DNA from: Alkalimarinus alittae
GTDB lineage: Bacteria > Pseudomonadota > Gammaproteobacteria > Pseudomonadales > Oleiphilaceae
NCBI RefSeq assembly: GCF_026016465.1
Contig: NZ_CP100390.1
Coordinates: 4,157,078-4,221,077, forward strand
Reading direction: 5' to 3'
Length of the DNA stretch: 64,000 nt
Positions within the stretch are counted from its first letter, which is position 1, and every line of letters begins with the position of its first letter. Of the stretch, positions 37,175 to 46,963 are shown piece after piece. Under the pieces are notes generated by a model that had not been told where the DNA came from, ran no database searches, and worked only from the letters and a program-made list of their open reading frames with translations. A program made the position numbers and the translations under genes.

Positions 37175-38137
37175 CTAAGTTCCAATGTAAGCCACTAGAT
37201 AATGATCAACTAAAAGCGCTAAGAACAACAGCATCAAATACGTAATGGAGTATTTAAATGTATTAATCGCCGCATGAGGCCGTACGTTTCTGATCATCAC
37301 TACAGCCCAATAGATAAACCGTAAACCTAACGCTAATGCAGCCCCCAAATAAAGATAACCGCTCATACCGGTGATAAACGGAAACAAGCTAATTGCCAGA
37401 AGAATTAAGGTGTACAGCAAAATTTGAACTTTGGTATAGGCCTCCCCGTGCGTCACTGGCAACATGGGGATATCAGCCTTAGCATATTCCGCTTTTCGGT
37501 GTATCGCTAATGCCCAAAAATGTGGTGGCGTCCAAGCAAATATAATCAGTACCAACAACAAGCTATTGGGCTCAACAACACCGGTAACAGAGGTCCAGCC
37601 CAACAAAGGAGGTGCCGCACCGGCTAAACCACCAATGACAATATTTTGAGGAGTCGCGCGCTTTAAAAATAACGTATAAACAACGGCATAACCTATTAAT
37701 GAAGCAAACGTGAGCCATGCAGTTAATGCATTAATCTGCGTGATTAATAAGGCCATACCCGATACGCCTAGTATGGTTGAAAATAATAACGCGTGGGTCA
37801 CATCTACATTACCTTTGGCTAATGGCCTATTGCGAGTACGAGACATGATAGGATCTATTTTTCGATCGACAATATGGTTAATCGCCGCAGCCGATGCAGC
37901 CATAAGCGCAATACCTAAATTTCCGAACAGCATTACCTTCCAGTGAGGAAACGTCGGGCTAGCCAACATCATGCCGATAACAGAAGTAAGAATCATCAGA
38001 GCCACTACGTTGGGCTTACATAATTCTAGATAACTTCGCCAACTTGCCTTTACCCTATCATCATTAGAAGCCATGGTTTTTGAGCTATAGGCTGTTGGTT
38101 GAGTGGGCTGAGCCAAAGACTCTGGAATTGCTTTCAT
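37175..38137 (-). CDS. ctaB: Protoheme IX farnesyltransferase (heme O synthase)
   Basis: A 320-residue polytopic prenyltransferase that adds a farnesyl group to heme B, making heme O. The Asp-rich prenyl-diphosphate motifs are seen in AAINHIVDRKIDPIMSRTRNRPLA and in FAWTPPHFWALAIHRKAEYAKADIPMLP. About eight or nine membrane helices follow an N-terminal cytoplasmic stretch of 30 residues. Its start overlaps the ctaA stop by 4 bases (ATGA), with AGGTG upstream, so heme O and heme A synthesis are translationally coupled. Last gene of the cox cluster. Confidence 0.96.
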   Translation of the reverse strand: MKAIPESLAQPTQPTAYSSKTMASNDDRVKASWRSYLELCKPNVVALMILTSVIGMMLASPTFPHWKVMLFGNLGIALMAASAAAINHIVDRKIDPIMSRTRNRPLAKGNVDVTHALLFSTILGVSGMALLITQINALTAWLTFASLIGYAVVYTLFLKRATPQNIVIGGLAGAAPPLLGWTSVTGVVEPNSLLLVLIIFAWTPPHFWALAIHRKAEYAKADIPMLPVTHGEAYTKVQILLYTLILLAISLFPFITGMSGYLYLGAALALGLRFIYWAVVMIRNVRPHAAINTFKYSITYLMLLFLALLVDHYLVAYIGT

Positions 38138-39285
38138 GAGGTCACCTCTGCGTTTTTCGCAAATTGTGGTGCTTTTGTTTTTGTTATATTTAGATAAGTT
38201 TGACCTAGCTCAGCCTGATGCGCATCACTCTGATACGCGCCATAAAGCTTAAAATTTAAGTACACGAGACTGAGTAGCAGCACCGCGCCACCCGCGTTAT
38301 GCGCAACTGCGACAGGTAAAGGAATAAGCCAAAGTACATTAATAATGCCTAGACTAACCTGCACCGTTAGTGCCGCTAATACCAATAAAATCGCCATTTT
38401 AGCGGGTCGAGCTGAACGACCCCATAACCGCCATGACATCAAAACAAGGTAAACGGTGAGCAACAACGCACCGACCCGATGAACCATTTGAATCGCAACG
38501 CGTGATTCGCCGTCCATCAATCCCCCCAAGTAATTAGGGCCAATTGACTGAAACAGATTAAAGCCTGCCTGTAAGTTCATTTCGGGCCACCATGCCCCCT
38601 GACACGTTGGGAAATCAGGACACGCGACGGCGGCATAATTAGAAGCCGTCCACGCCCCCAAAAACACCTGTATAACGACCAATACTAGACCGGTTACGGC
38701 CCAAGGTGAAAACCGCATTTGTTTGACAAAAGACCGATCAATACTTGGGCTTTGATTAGACTGATTCAACACCCGCAACGTTAACAAGAACAATAATGAA
38801 AGCGTTGCAAACCCGCCCAACAAATGGCCTGACACGACTTGCGGCCAGAGCTTTAACGTGACCGTCCACATACCAAACAGTCCTTGGCATATTACCAACA
38901 ACACCAAAAATAGTGGCAGTTTTAAGGGCGGCCGCTGGCTGGTTTGATGCTCGCGATGCTCTTTTTGAAAGCGCCTAAAATAACGCACGCAGAGCACCGC
39001 TTGTATCACTATCAATAACCCCAGCCCACTCGCAAAGTAACGGTGTATCATTTCTGGCCAGCCTTTATGAGCTTCAACGGGAGACTCAGGAAAACGCGCT
39101 TCGGCTACTTTTACATCATCTACATGTTCGGGCACGGTTAGAAATCCATAACAACCGGGCCAATCTGGACAGCCAAGCCCGGCATCTTTAAGCCTTGTGT
39201 ATGCCCCCAACGCCACCACAATAGCCGCTAACAGCGTAGTAATCACTGCCATTCGCCTGATAGTGGTTGTCATTCCCTTTTCCAT
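38134..39285 (-). CDS. ctaA: Heme A synthase (COX15/CtaA)
   Basis: A 383-residue, eight-helix membrane enzyme that oxidises the heme O methyl group to the formyl of heme A. The conserved loop GLGCPDWPGCYG with its Cys pair is near residue 32-43; a second Cys-rich loop (AVACPDFPTCQG) is in the other half. Conserved His residues lie in EMIHRYFA, GHLLGG, QMVHRVGA and AVAHNAGGA. The start ATG has AAGGTG five bases upstream. It is coupled to ctaB and 56 bp downstream of the thioredoxin-fold helper gene. Confidence 0.95.
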   Translation of the reverse strand: MEKGMTTTIRRMAVITTLLAAIVVALGAYTRLKDAGLGCPDWPGCYGFLTVPEHVDDVKVAEARFPESPVEAHKGWPEMIHRYFASGLGLLIVIQAVLCVRYFRRFQKEHREHQTSQRPPLKLPLFLVLLVICQGLFGMWTVTLKLWPQVVSGHLLGGFATLSLLFLLTLRVLNQSNQSPSIDRSFVKQMRFSPWAVTGLVLVVIQVFLGAWTASNYAAVACPDFPTCQGAWWPEMNLQAGFNLFQSIGPNYLGGLMDGESRVAIQMVHRVGALLLTVYLVLMSWRLWGRSARPAKMAILLVLAALTVQVSLGIINVLWLIPLPVAVAHNAGGAVLLLSLVYLNFKLYGAYQSDAHQAELGQTYLNITKTKAPQFAKNAEVTS

Positions 39286-39341
39286 TTCAACACCTTATTC
39301 ACTGCGAGCTTTTTACTATGTTCTTTATTTCGCTATAAGAC

Positions 39342-40064
39342 TTAGCCAATATTTGACAATTTCAATAACCGCTTCATGTCTTTTAAGATCTCTTTGCCAT
39401 GGCGATCGGCTTCGTATCTCAAAATCACATTACCGAGTGGATCAACAACCCAAATACTCCAGTTATCAATGGTTTCCCCATTCATTTTGTCGGTATTAGC
39501 ATTCGCCACTCGCCCTGCAGAAAACCGTTGTAACGTTTCAGTGTTTACCGAAGCCAACGCCAACATAGGGTATTGCGGGGCAATCACTTTCGAGAGTGAA
39601 TTGATATCATCACTACTCGCTAGCACTCTCGTCACGCGCTCAGATTCTTTTCCTAGCGCAATATTAACTTGCCGCACGGTATAAAGGGCTTTCTGACAAG
39701 CTTCACTGCAATCCTGATTACCTGTCACTAATAAAACCCACTTGCTTTCAGTGGCGTCTTTATCAGCATCAGCCGAGAGTAAATCCCACTTCAATGGTCG
39801 AGCGCCGGGCTCATCCAGTGAAAAATGCTGTTCCAATGGCGCGCCTTGCGAGTCGATGGCTTGTAACTCCGCAATATGAATAGGCGGCCATATCAGCTCG
39901 CCATTATTGGTTGAACCTGAAGGTACCCCCCAACCAGCAAAATACATCGAGGTCGCGGCCGCCATCGGCACAAACACAATGGAAAACAAGCCTAAGAGTT
40001 TAAGTCGATTGATGCGGATCGTTTTGCGGGTCAGATTTGTCTCAACTGTCATGGGTTTTTTCAA
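39342..40064 (-). CDS. Membrane-anchored thioredoxin-fold cytochrome oxidase helper (SCO-like)
   Basis: A 240-residue protein with one N-terminal membrane helix (about 23-44) and a periplasmic domain that looks like a distant SCO/thioredoxin fold: WVLLVTGNQDCSEACQKALYTVRQVN carries a CxxxC pair, the spacing used by SCO copper chaperones, and the C terminus has IWVVDPLGNVILRY. The metal-binding His of SCO1 is not obvious. The gene overlaps the SURF1 stop and precedes ctaA, matching a helper gene at this position in Pseudomonas-type cox clusters. Role in CuA assembly is inferred. Confidence 0.8.
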   Translation of the reverse strand: MKKPMTVETNLTRKTIRINRLKLLGLFSIVFVPMAAATSMYFAGWGVPSGSTNNGELIWPPIHIAELQAIDSQGAPLEQHFSLDEPGARPLKWDLLSADADKDATESKWVLLVTGNQDCSEACQKALYTVRQVNIALGKESERVTRVLASSDDINSLSKVIAPQYPMLALASVNTETLQRFSAGRVANANTDKMNGETIDNWSIWVVDPLGNVILRYEADRHGKEILKDMKRLLKLSNIG

Positions 40065-40809
40065 CCTCTGTTGTATTGTTTTTTTTAATCGCTATGGCTG
40101 TCATGACCACTAGCACAAACGCCAGCGAAAACCATTGAACCGCATAGCCAAAATGTTTGTCAGATGACATTATTGATACGCGCCAACCGGTTTTTAATGC
40201 GCCAGGCTGTTCATCATCAATCAGCCGCAGCGTAAATGGATAGATATCTTGCTTTAGCTCTGCCATAAGACCTGTCATATCGAGCGCCTGAATACGCTTT
40301 GGCCACTGCAGGGTTGTGGGGTTATCAGCCAGCGTGAAGGCTTGAGTATTTTTGTAATAGACGGAGCCGGTAATCTCCACATCGCCTAATACGGGCTCAA
40401 TATCCGGCCACTGATCCCGGTAAAGAGGTGCTTTAACCCACCCCCGATTTACCCACACCGCCTGACCATTATCTGTTCTGAACAAGTTAATCACTTCGTA
40501 ACCCACATGTCCGTTGCGCGTTCGATTATCGAGCAGTAGATAGACCTTGCGATCAAATCGTCCTCTCGTATCGACGTTCTTATAATTCCACTGTTCTGCC
40601 GCTGCGGAGTCATGCCAGTCAACAGTATTGAGGTCTGTTAGCTCTATATGTTGCTCTTGGCGACCTTCTGCCTGCTGCTTAATAAGCGCTTTTTTTTCAT
40701 CTCCACGGTTGAGTTGCCATACCCCTAACCCCACTAATAGCGGCGTCATCAATAGCGCAAAGATCATCAGCCCTAATGTTCCTTTTGTGCATCTATTCCT
40801 TCTTACCAT
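40042..40809 (-). CDS. SURF1-family cytochrome oxidase assembly protein
   Basis: About 255 residues with two membrane segments at the ends (about 12-33 and 222-243) enclosing a periplasmic domain, the SURF1/Shy1 layout. GVWQLNRGDEKKAL, KVYLLLDNRTRNGHVGYEVINLF, VWVNRGWVKAP and GYAVQWFSLAFVLVVM are family motifs. SURF1 helps insert heme A into subunit I. The ATG at 40809 is chosen; a GTG at 40836 would add nine residues. Neither has a strong ribosome-binding site. Confidence 0.93.
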   Translation of the reverse strand: MVRRNRCTKGTLGLMIFALLMTPLLVGLGVWQLNRGDEKKALIKQQAEGRQEQHIELTDLNTVDWHDSAAAEQWNYKNVDTRGRFDRKVYLLLDNRTRNGHVGYEVINLFRTDNGQAVWVNRGWVKAPLYRDQWPDIEPVLGDVEITGSVYYKNTQAFTLADNPTTLQWPKRIQALDMTGLMAELKQDIYPFTLRLIDDEQPGALKTGWRVSIMSSDKHFGYAVQWFSLAFVLVVMTAIAIKKNNTTEVEKTHDS

Positions 40810-40860
40810 TAATTTACAACTATACTGAGATAACACTGATTACGACTAGGCCAATACAAA

Positions 40861-41070
40861 ATGCTTAAGATCCTTATTGTGGTACTGTTATTTGCGATTA
40901 TCATCAGCCTCTTCAGTGGGCTTGTCTTTCTTGTAAAAGATGACGGAAAGTCCACTCGAACCGTTAATGCGCTAACCGTTCGGGTGACACTATCCGTATT
41001 ACTATTGGCATTGCTGGTTTATGCGGTCTTGAGCGGGCAACTTCCTATAAACCCGTCACCCATCAGGTAA
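40861..41070 (+). CDS. DUF2909 twin-transmembrane protein
   Basis: A 69-residue protein of two membrane helices (about 2-26 and 43-62) joined by a short charged loop (KDDGKSTRTVNALTVRV), matching DUF2909. Members sit beside cox genes in Pseudomonas and relatives, usually facing the cluster as here, which suggests an oxidase-related role. It converges on coxC with a 6-bp gap and diverges from SURF1. Confidence 0.85.
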   Translation: MLKILIVVLLFAIIISLFSGLVFLVKDDGKSTRTVNALTVRVTLSVLLLALLVYAVLSGQLPINPSPIR

Positions 41071-41076
41071 CGGTCG

Positions 41077-41964
41077 CTAGATAACATAAACAAAAATAAA
41101 CAGCCCTAACCACACCACATCAACAAAGTGCCAATACCAGCTAGCCGCCTCAAAACCAAAGTGGTTTTCATTATCAAAGTGCCCTTTTAGAATGCGCACG
41201 AACATAATGAATAACATCAGCGTTCCCAATGTCACGTGCGCCCCATGAAACCCTGTTAACATAAAGAACGTCGAACCATAAATACCCGATCGTAGCGTCA
41301 GATCGAGTGTGGTATAGGCTTCGATATACTCTTCAATTTGAAAGAATAAAAAGATCGCACCCAACAATATGGTCGCAGCTAACCATAGTTTAAGCTGTGT
41401 TCGGTTGTTCTTTTTTAAGGCTTTATGAGCGATGGTAATGGTGACACTTGAGCTCACTAGCAACAGCGTGTTTATTAAAGGCAGATGCCAAGGATCAATC
41501 GTCGCTTTAGCACTGGGGAAAAGTTCAGGGTTCGGAGTTTGCAATAACGGCCACACCGCTTCGAAGCCTGGCCATAACATCGCTGATGATCCCCTTTCGC
41601 CTTCACCCCCTAACCACGGCACGGCAAATACCCGCGCATAGAACAATGCACCAAAAAACGCGGCAAAGAACATCACTTCAGAAAAAATAAACCAGCTCAT
41701 CCCCCAACGGAACGAGCGATCCATTTGATGACTATACATACCACTGCGGCTTTCTTGCACCACATTGCCAAACCAACCAAACAGCATATAGGCCATCACA
41801 ATAGACCCTGCTAGAAATATTAACCAAGAGCCGCCGGTATCTCGGCCTGCTGAACTGTCGTTCATTATTGACCCTGCACCAAATAAGGTGAGAGCCAAAC
41901 CGATGGTCGCAATGATGGGCCACTTACTTTGTGCGGGCACATAGTATGACTGTGGTGTGGTCAT
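41077..41964 (-). CDS. coxC: Cytochrome c oxidase subunit III
   Basis: A 295-residue, seven-helix subunit that stabilises the oxidase and proton uptake. Characteristic text includes MDRSFRWGMSWFIFSEVMFFAAFFGALFYAR, GFHGAHVTLGTLML and the C-terminal AASWYWHFVDVVWLGLFIFVYV. A perfect AGGAGG lies four bases before the ATG. It is the fourth gene of coxB-coxA-ctaG-coxC. Confidence 0.96.
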   Translation of the reverse strand: MTTPQSYYVPAQSKWPIIATIGLALTLFGAGSIMNDSSAGRDTGGSWLIFLAGSIVMAYMLFGWFGNVVQESRSGMYSHQMDRSFRWGMSWFIFSEVMFFAAFFGALFYARVFAVPWLGGEGERGSSAMLWPGFEAVWPLLQTPNPELFPSAKATIDPWHLPLINTLLLVSSSVTITIAHKALKKNNRTQLKLWLAATILLGAIFLFFQIEEYIEAYTTLDLTLRSGIYGSTFFMLTGFHGAHVTLGTLMLFIMFVRILKGHFDNENHFGFEAASWYWHFVDVVWLGLFIFVYVI

Positions 41965-42009
41965 GGAGCCTCCTATTATTATTTTGCTTTTATACTCGCT
42001 TATGTATCC

Positions 42010-42576
42010 CTAACCAGCCTTATCTGACTCTGTAACTATCTGGGCTTCAGGCTGATCAAACAAAGTATAAGAAAGTGTCAGTTTGGTCAGGTATTCAGGA
42101 AGATCTTTATCTACTACAAACCTCAAGGGCATACGGGCCTCTTCGCCCGCTTTTAGCGTTTGTTGTGTAAAACAAAAACACTCGACTTTATGAAAGAAGT
42201 CCGTCCCTTCATTGGGTGATAAACTCGGTACAGCCTGAGCTACCATATCGCGAGAAGTCGGGTTACGCGCAATAAAGTCCACCTGCATCATCTCGCCGGG
42301 GTGAACCTCCACCTGACTGATCTCTGGCTTAAAGTGCCAGGGCATCGCCTCATTGTTTTGAGTCACAAACTGCACCTTAACCAACCTGGTTAAGTCTGTG
42401 TCCAACTCACCGGACTGCAGTACATACTTAGGCCCCGTTTTGCCATTAATGCCGGTTAATTCACAAAACACGTTATACAAAGGCACGAGGGCAAAACCAA
42501 AACCAAACATCCCCACAACAACGACCAGCGCTATCAGCACTGTTCGTTTATTTTTAGACGCTGATTGACCGCTCAT
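42010..42576 (-). CDS. ctaG: Cytochrome c oxidase copper-assembly protein Cox11
   Basis: A 188-residue protein with an N-terminal membrane anchor (about 12-32) and a periplasmic immunoglobulin-like domain. The copper-binding motif is ECFCFTQQTL (two Cys spaced by one residue), and a third Cys lies near the end of the helix in NVFCELTG. It delivers copper to the CuB site of subunit I. It begins six bases after the coxA stop. Confidence 0.96.
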   Translation of the reverse strand: MSGQSASKNKRTVLIALVVVVGMFGFGFALVPLYNVFCELTGINGKTGPKYVLQSGELDTDLTRLVKVQFVTQNNEAMPWHFKPEISQVEVHPGEMMQVDFIARNPTSRDMVAQAVPSLSPNEGTDFFHKVECFCFTQQTLKAGEEARMPLRFVVDKDLPEYLTKLTLSYTLFDQPEAQIVTESDKAG

Positions 42577-42582
42577 ATTGGG

Positions 42583-44169
42583 TTATTTAACCTCAGGAGG
42601 CGTTGTAAATGTGTGATAAGGTGCAGGTGATGGAATCGTCCATTCAAGTCCTTCTACACCCTCCCAAACTTCGTCCGTTGCTTTCTTACCACTGCGTATG
42701 GTGTGAATGACAATAAATAGGAATAACAGTTGAGTGAAGCCAAACAAGAACGCACCCAGCGATGAGATCAAATTGAAGTCTGCAAATTGCAATGCGTAAT
42801 CCGGAATTCGGCGAGGCATCCCCGCCAATCCTAAGAAGTGCATAGGGAAGAACGCTAAGTTCATCCCCACAAACGATAACCAAAAATGCGTTTTACCTAA
42901 TGTTTCGCTATACATGTTGCCACACCACTTCGGCAACCAGTAATACACCGCAGCAAAAATACCGAAGATCGCGCCGGGTACTAATACATAATGAAAGTGC
43001 GCTACAACAAAATATGTATCATGGTATTGAAAGTCAGCCGGGGCTATCGCTAACATGAGCCCAGAAAATCCCCCAATTGAAAACAAAATTACAAATGCGA
43101 TAGAGAAGAGCATCGGTGTTTCAAACGTAATCGACCCCTTAAACATCGTCGCCACCCAGTTAAACACTTTAACCCCCGTTGGCACGGCGATTAGCATCGT
43201 GGCATACATAAAGAACAACTCACCGAATAAAGGAATACCCACGGTGAACATATGGTGAGCCCACACTAAGAATGAAAGCAGGGCAATCGCACAGGTCGCC
43301 CAGACCATTGAGTGATAACCAAATAATCTTTTACGGCTAAAGGTCGGTATGATCTGAGAAACCACACCAAAGGCTGGCAGGATCATAATATAAACTTCTG
43401 GATGACCAAAAAACCAAAACACATGCTGAAACAAGACAGGATCGCCCCCCCCCGCGGCATTAAAAAAGCTAGTGCCAAAGTGAATGTCCATTAACATCAT
43501 GGTGACCACGCCTGCTAATACCGGCATGACCGCAATCAATAAGAATGCCGTTATCAGCCAAGTCCAGACAAACATGGGCATTTTCATATAGGTCATGCCT
43601 GGTGCACGCATGTTCAAAATAGTCGCGATCACGTTGATCGCCCCCATGATCGACGAAACCCCCATCATATGCACACCGAAGATAAAGAACGTCACACTCG
43701 GCGGCGCAAAAGTCGTCGAGAGAGGTGCATAAAATGTCCAACCAAAATTAGGTGCGCCCCCGTCCATAAAAAAAGTAGAGAGCAACATAGTGAAGGCGAA
43801 AGGCAGTATCCAAAAACTCCAGTTGTTCATTCTAGGCAGCGCCATGTCAGGCGCGCCTATCATCATGGGGATTAACCAGTTAGCGAGCCCCACAAAGGCG
43901 GGCATTACCGCCCCAAACACCATAATTAGACCATGCATAGTGGTCAACTGGTTGAAAAAACCAGGGTCTACAATTTGCAGACCAGGTTGAAACAACTCAG
44001 CGCGAATAGTCAGCGCTAAACAACCGCCTACCATAAACATGGCAAAGCTAAACCAAAGATACATCGAGCCAATATCTTTATGGTTAGTGGTAAACAACCA
44101 ACGGCCAATCCCAGTTGCAGGGCCGTGATGATTCTCTTCTTTCAACTCGGTTTCAACGACAGCACTCAT
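42583..44169 (-). CDS. coxA: Cytochrome c oxidase subunit I
   Basis: A 528-residue, twelve-helix catalytic subunit that reduces O2 to water at the heme a3-CuB site and pumps protons. Visible: heme a ligand region in TMHGLIMVFGAVMP, the cross-linked His-Tyr in WFFGHPEVYIMILP, CuB ligands in WAHHMFTVG, and heme ligands in HDTYFVVAHFHYVL. The Tyr in the His-Pro-Glu-Val-Tyr motif marks a type A oxidase. The start is the ATG at 44169; a longer frame back to 44280 overlaps coxB and has no family counterpart. A run of nine G (C on the plus strand, 43445-43453) encodes the conserved GGGDP. Gap to coxB is 4 bp. Confidence 0.97.
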   Translation of the reverse strand: MSAVVETELKEENHHGPATGIGRWLFTTNHKDIGSMYLWFSFAMFMVGGCLALTIRAELFQPGLQIVDPGFFNQLTTMHGLIMVFGAVMPAFVGLANWLIPMMIGAPDMALPRMNNWSFWILPFAFTMLLSTFFMDGGAPNFGWTFYAPLSTTFAPPSVTFFIFGVHMMGVSSIMGAINVIATILNMRAPGMTYMKMPMFVWTWLITAFLLIAVMPVLAGVVTMMLMDIHFGTSFFNAAGGGDPVLFQHVFWFFGHPEVYIMILPAFGVVSQIIPTFSRKRLFGYHSMVWATCAIALLSFLVWAHHMFTVGIPLFGELFFMYATMLIAVPTGVKVFNWVATMFKGSITFETPMLFSIAFVILFSIGGFSGLMLAIAPADFQYHDTYFVVAHFHYVLVPGAIFGIFAAVYYWLPKWCGNMYSETLGKTHFWLSFVGMNLAFFPMHFLGLAGMPRRIPDYALQFADFNLISSLGAFLFGFTQLLFLFIVIHTIRSGKKATDEVWEGVEGLEWTIPSPAPYHTFTTPPEVK

Positions 44170-44173
44170 AAGA

Positions 44174-45334
44174 TTAGTTTCCCTTCGCTTTAGCAATGTC
44201 TTGTGGTGACACAGAGTCGCCCGTGTTATTGCCCCATGCATTTCGTTCGTAGGTAATGACAGCCGCAAGGTCGACATCACTCAATTGAGCAGCAAATGCT
44301 TGCATGGCCGTGCCGGGCTTGCCTTTCACAACAATATTGATGTGGTCTTCACTAGGACCAATCGCCACAGGGCTGCCTTTTAATGCAGGGAAGGCAGGTG
44401 GTATACCCATACCGTTCTGTTGGTGACAAGCCGCACAATTAGTGTTGTATACGGCTTCACCTTTGGCCATCAAATCGTCCATCGACCACACTTGAGATGC
44501 TTGCAACGCCTCGGCTTTTGCTTTTGCTTGTTTCTCTGCAAGCCAAGCTAAATACTCTGGTTCTTCGACGGCTTTTACCACAATCGGCATAAAGCCATGA
44601 TTATTTCCACACAACTCAGCACATTGCCCGCGGTATATGCCGGGCTCATTAACCTTGGTCCAAGCTTCATTGATAAATCCGGGAATCGCATCTTTCTTAA
44701 CCGCAAAAGCCGGCACCCACCATGAGTGAATCACGTCATTCGCCGTCACCAAGAATCTTATTTTCTTATTTATAGGGATAACTAAAGGCTCATCGACTTC
44801 TAATAGATAATTTTCGCCTTTAGTCGTCTCGTTACTAATTTGATCTTGAGGCGTACTTAAATTACTGAAGAAGCTAACATCGTCATTGATGTAGTCATAT
44901 TGCCATTTCCACTGATAACCCGTGATTTTAATATCAATGTCTGACTCAGTAGTGTCATACATTTCTTTTAACGTCGACGTTGCAGGTACCGCCATAGCAA
45001 CCAGGATAATGATAGGGATCAACGTCCAGATAATTTCAACGGTAGTGCTCTCATGAAACTGAGCCGGCTTAGCCCCTTGGCTTTTACGATATTTGAACAT
45101 CGACCAAAACATCACGCCAAATACCGCAATGCCGATCACGACGCAGATCCAAAAGATGACCATGTGAAGGCTGAAGACTGACTGGCTGATGTCGGTGACA
45201 CCCGGCGTCATATTAACTTCATATTCAGCCTGAGAAGTAGAAGCTAATGCGAGTAAAAAGGCAGAAGTAAACCACTGAACGCATAACCTTAAAAACTTTT
45301 TGGAATGAAACCCGGCCAATCTAAGCGGTAGCAT
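44174..45334 (-). CDS. coxB: Cytochrome c oxidase subunit II with fused cytochrome c domain (caa3 type)
   Basis: A 386-residue subunit: signal peptide, two membrane helices, a periplasmic cupredoxin domain and a C-terminal cytochrome c. The CuA ligands are in HSWWVPAF and CAELCGNNHGFM; the heme c site is NCAACH in the last 90 residues, with the distal Met probably in GTAMQAF. The fusion defines a caa3-type oxidase, which takes electrons from cytochrome c through its own heme. The start is the ATG at 45334 (GGAG nine bases upstream). It is the first gene of the cluster; the 237-bp gap upstream should hold the promoter. Confidence 0.96.
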   Translation of the reverse strand: MLPLRLAGFHSKKFLRLCVQWFTSAFLLALASTSQAEYEVNMTPGVTDISQSVFSLHMVIFWICVVIGIAVFGVMFWSMFKYRKSQGAKPAQFHESTTVEIIWTLIPIIILVAMAVPATSTLKEMYDTTESDIDIKITGYQWKWQYDYINDDVSFFSNLSTPQDQISNETTKGENYLLEVDEPLVIPINKKIRFLVTANDVIHSWWVPAFAVKKDAIPGFINEAWTKVNEPGIYRGQCAELCGNNHGFMPIVVKAVEEPEYLAWLAEKQAKAKAEALQASQVWSMDDLMAKGEAVYNTNCAACHQQNGMGIPPAFPALKGSPVAIGPSEDHINIVVKGKPGTAMQAFAAQLSDVDLAAVITYERNAWGNNTGDSVSPQDIAKAKGN

Positions 45335-45571
45335 AGAGAGAGTCTCCACAGTTTTTTCTTTTGTTATTTTTATTCTGTTAGGTAACCAACACACTAAACT
45401 TAATCAAACACAGGCTCGACGCCTCCACTTGATGGAAACCTAGAATCACTTATTTTATATAAGTAAATTCTATTAACAGATCCTTGTTTAGTTCAGTATA
45501 GTCTCAAACTTTTTCACAAGACAAACTATTGCTTAAAATTTAATCAACTTAAAAACCATTTCTATATACTC

Positions 45572-46963
45572 ATGCGATCTATAAATGACTTAAATCAAGG
45601 CGAGTCTGTTGCAGATAGTGCCTTAAACAAGCGAATATGGGCTATCGCATGGCCTTTGATCATCGCTAACATAACTGTTCCCTTACTAGGCTTAGTGGAT
45701 GCTGCGGTACTTGGTCATCTCGACTCGCCTGTCTATCTGGGCGCGGTGGCTATTGGCGCTAATATTTTTTCATTTATCTTTTGGGGGTTTGGTTTTTTAA
45801 GAATGGGCACTACGGGGCTCGTTGCTCAAGCCTATGGTGCTCAACAGACTGGAAACAAACGCCCTTTATTACAACTGGTTTTATCTCAGGCACTAACACT
45901 TGCTGTCACAATAGGCGTTCTGCTCATTATCACTCAAGCGTTAATCTTTCAATTTGCTTTATATTTGATTGATGGTAGCGAAGAGGTCACTGAATTGGCT
46001 AGACGTTACTGTGAAATTCGTATCTATAGTGCCCCCGCAACGCTCGTACACTATGTACTGATCGGTTGGCTCATTGGCACTCAAAATAGTCGCGGCCCGT
46101 TAATTATTCTAATTGTGGCTAACGGTATTAATATCGTGCTGGATTACTGGTTTGTCATGGGGCTTGGCTGGAAAAGTGAAGGGGTTGCATGGGCTACGCT
46201 CATTGCAGAATACAGCTCTGCGGCTATTGGTATTGTCATCATCACCCGAAGTCAGTGGCTAAAAAAATGGCAGATCACTCTGCGAGATCTATTCAACCTT
46301 CAGCGCTTTAGTCATTTGCTACAAGTCAACAGACATCTATTTGTTCGCACCATCACCTTATTATTTACCTTTGCCTTCTTTACTTCTCAAGGGGCGCAGC
46401 AGAGTGACCTTATTTTAGCGGTTAACGCGGTTTTGCTAACATTTCTTCTACTGATATCTAATGGGCTAGATGGCATTGCCAACGCAGCAGAAGCACTTGT
46501 AGGCGAGGCCGTTGGCCAAAAGAACTCTCGCTATTTTAAGCAAATTATTAGGGTATCTGCCATTTGGTCATTTCTGACGGCAGCGTTCTTCTCACTCATA
46601 TTTTGGCTATTTGGTGCTAACATCATTCACCTTTTATCCAATATTCCTGAAGTTGTCGCCTCAGCTCAGCAATATTTAATTTGGATAGTGCTATTGCCGA
46701 TTATTGCAATGCCGAGCTACTTATTTGATGGCGTTTTTATTGGTGCGACCCGGTCACGAGACATGCAAAACACCATGTTGATGGCGACTTTACTGGTTTT
46801 TTTACCGATATGGTGGCTAACCCAAGGTTGGGGGAATCACGGACTTTGGTTCGCGCTAACGCTATTCTTACTCTTTAGAGGTGGGGCATTGGCGGTTCTC
46901 TACCTACGCTCGATGAAAAAATCGACGGTTCAAGACGTTCATGAACAAGGTTTTTTTAAATAG
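45572..46963 (+). CDS. MATE-family efflux transporter, DinF-like
   Basis: A 463-residue, twelve-helix multidrug/toxin extrusion protein. The N terminus (WPLIIANITVPLLGLVDAAVLGHL, then YLGAVAIGAN and FLRMGTTGLVAQAYGA) is close to E. coli DinF. Such pumps export organic cations or toxic metabolites using Na+ or H+ gradients. In E. coli dinF follows lexA and is SOS-controlled, but no lexA gene and no CTGT-N8-ACAG box is seen here. It diverges from coxB. No clear ribosome-binding site precedes the ATG. Confidence 0.9.
   Translation: MRSINDLNQGESVADSALNKRIWAIAWPLIIANITVPLLGLVDAAVLGHLDSPVYLGAVAIGANIFSFIFWGFGFLRMGTTGLVAQAYGAQQTGNKRPLLQLVLSQALTLAVTIGVLLIITQALIFQFALYLIDGSEEVTELARRYCEIRIYSAPATLVHYVLIGWLIGTQNSRGPLIILIVANGINIVLDYWFVMGLGWKSEGVAWATLIAEYSSAAIGIVIITRSQWLKKWQITLRDLFNLQRFSHLLQVNRHLFVRTITLLFTFAFFTSQGAQQSDLILAVNAVLLTFLLLISNGLDGIANAAEALVGEAVGQKNSRYFKQIIRVSAIWSFLTAAFFSLIFWLFGANIIHLLSNIPEVVASAQQYLIWIVLLPIIAMPSYLFDGVFIGATRSRDMQNTMLMATLLVFLPIWWLTQGWGNHGLWFALTLFLLFRGGALAVLYLRSMKKSTVQDVHEQGFFK

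Noticed and set aside
45480-45571. LexA (SOS) box upstream of the DinF-like transporter gene
   Set aside because: No CTGT-N8-ACAG match within 100 bp of the start, and lexA is not adjacent.
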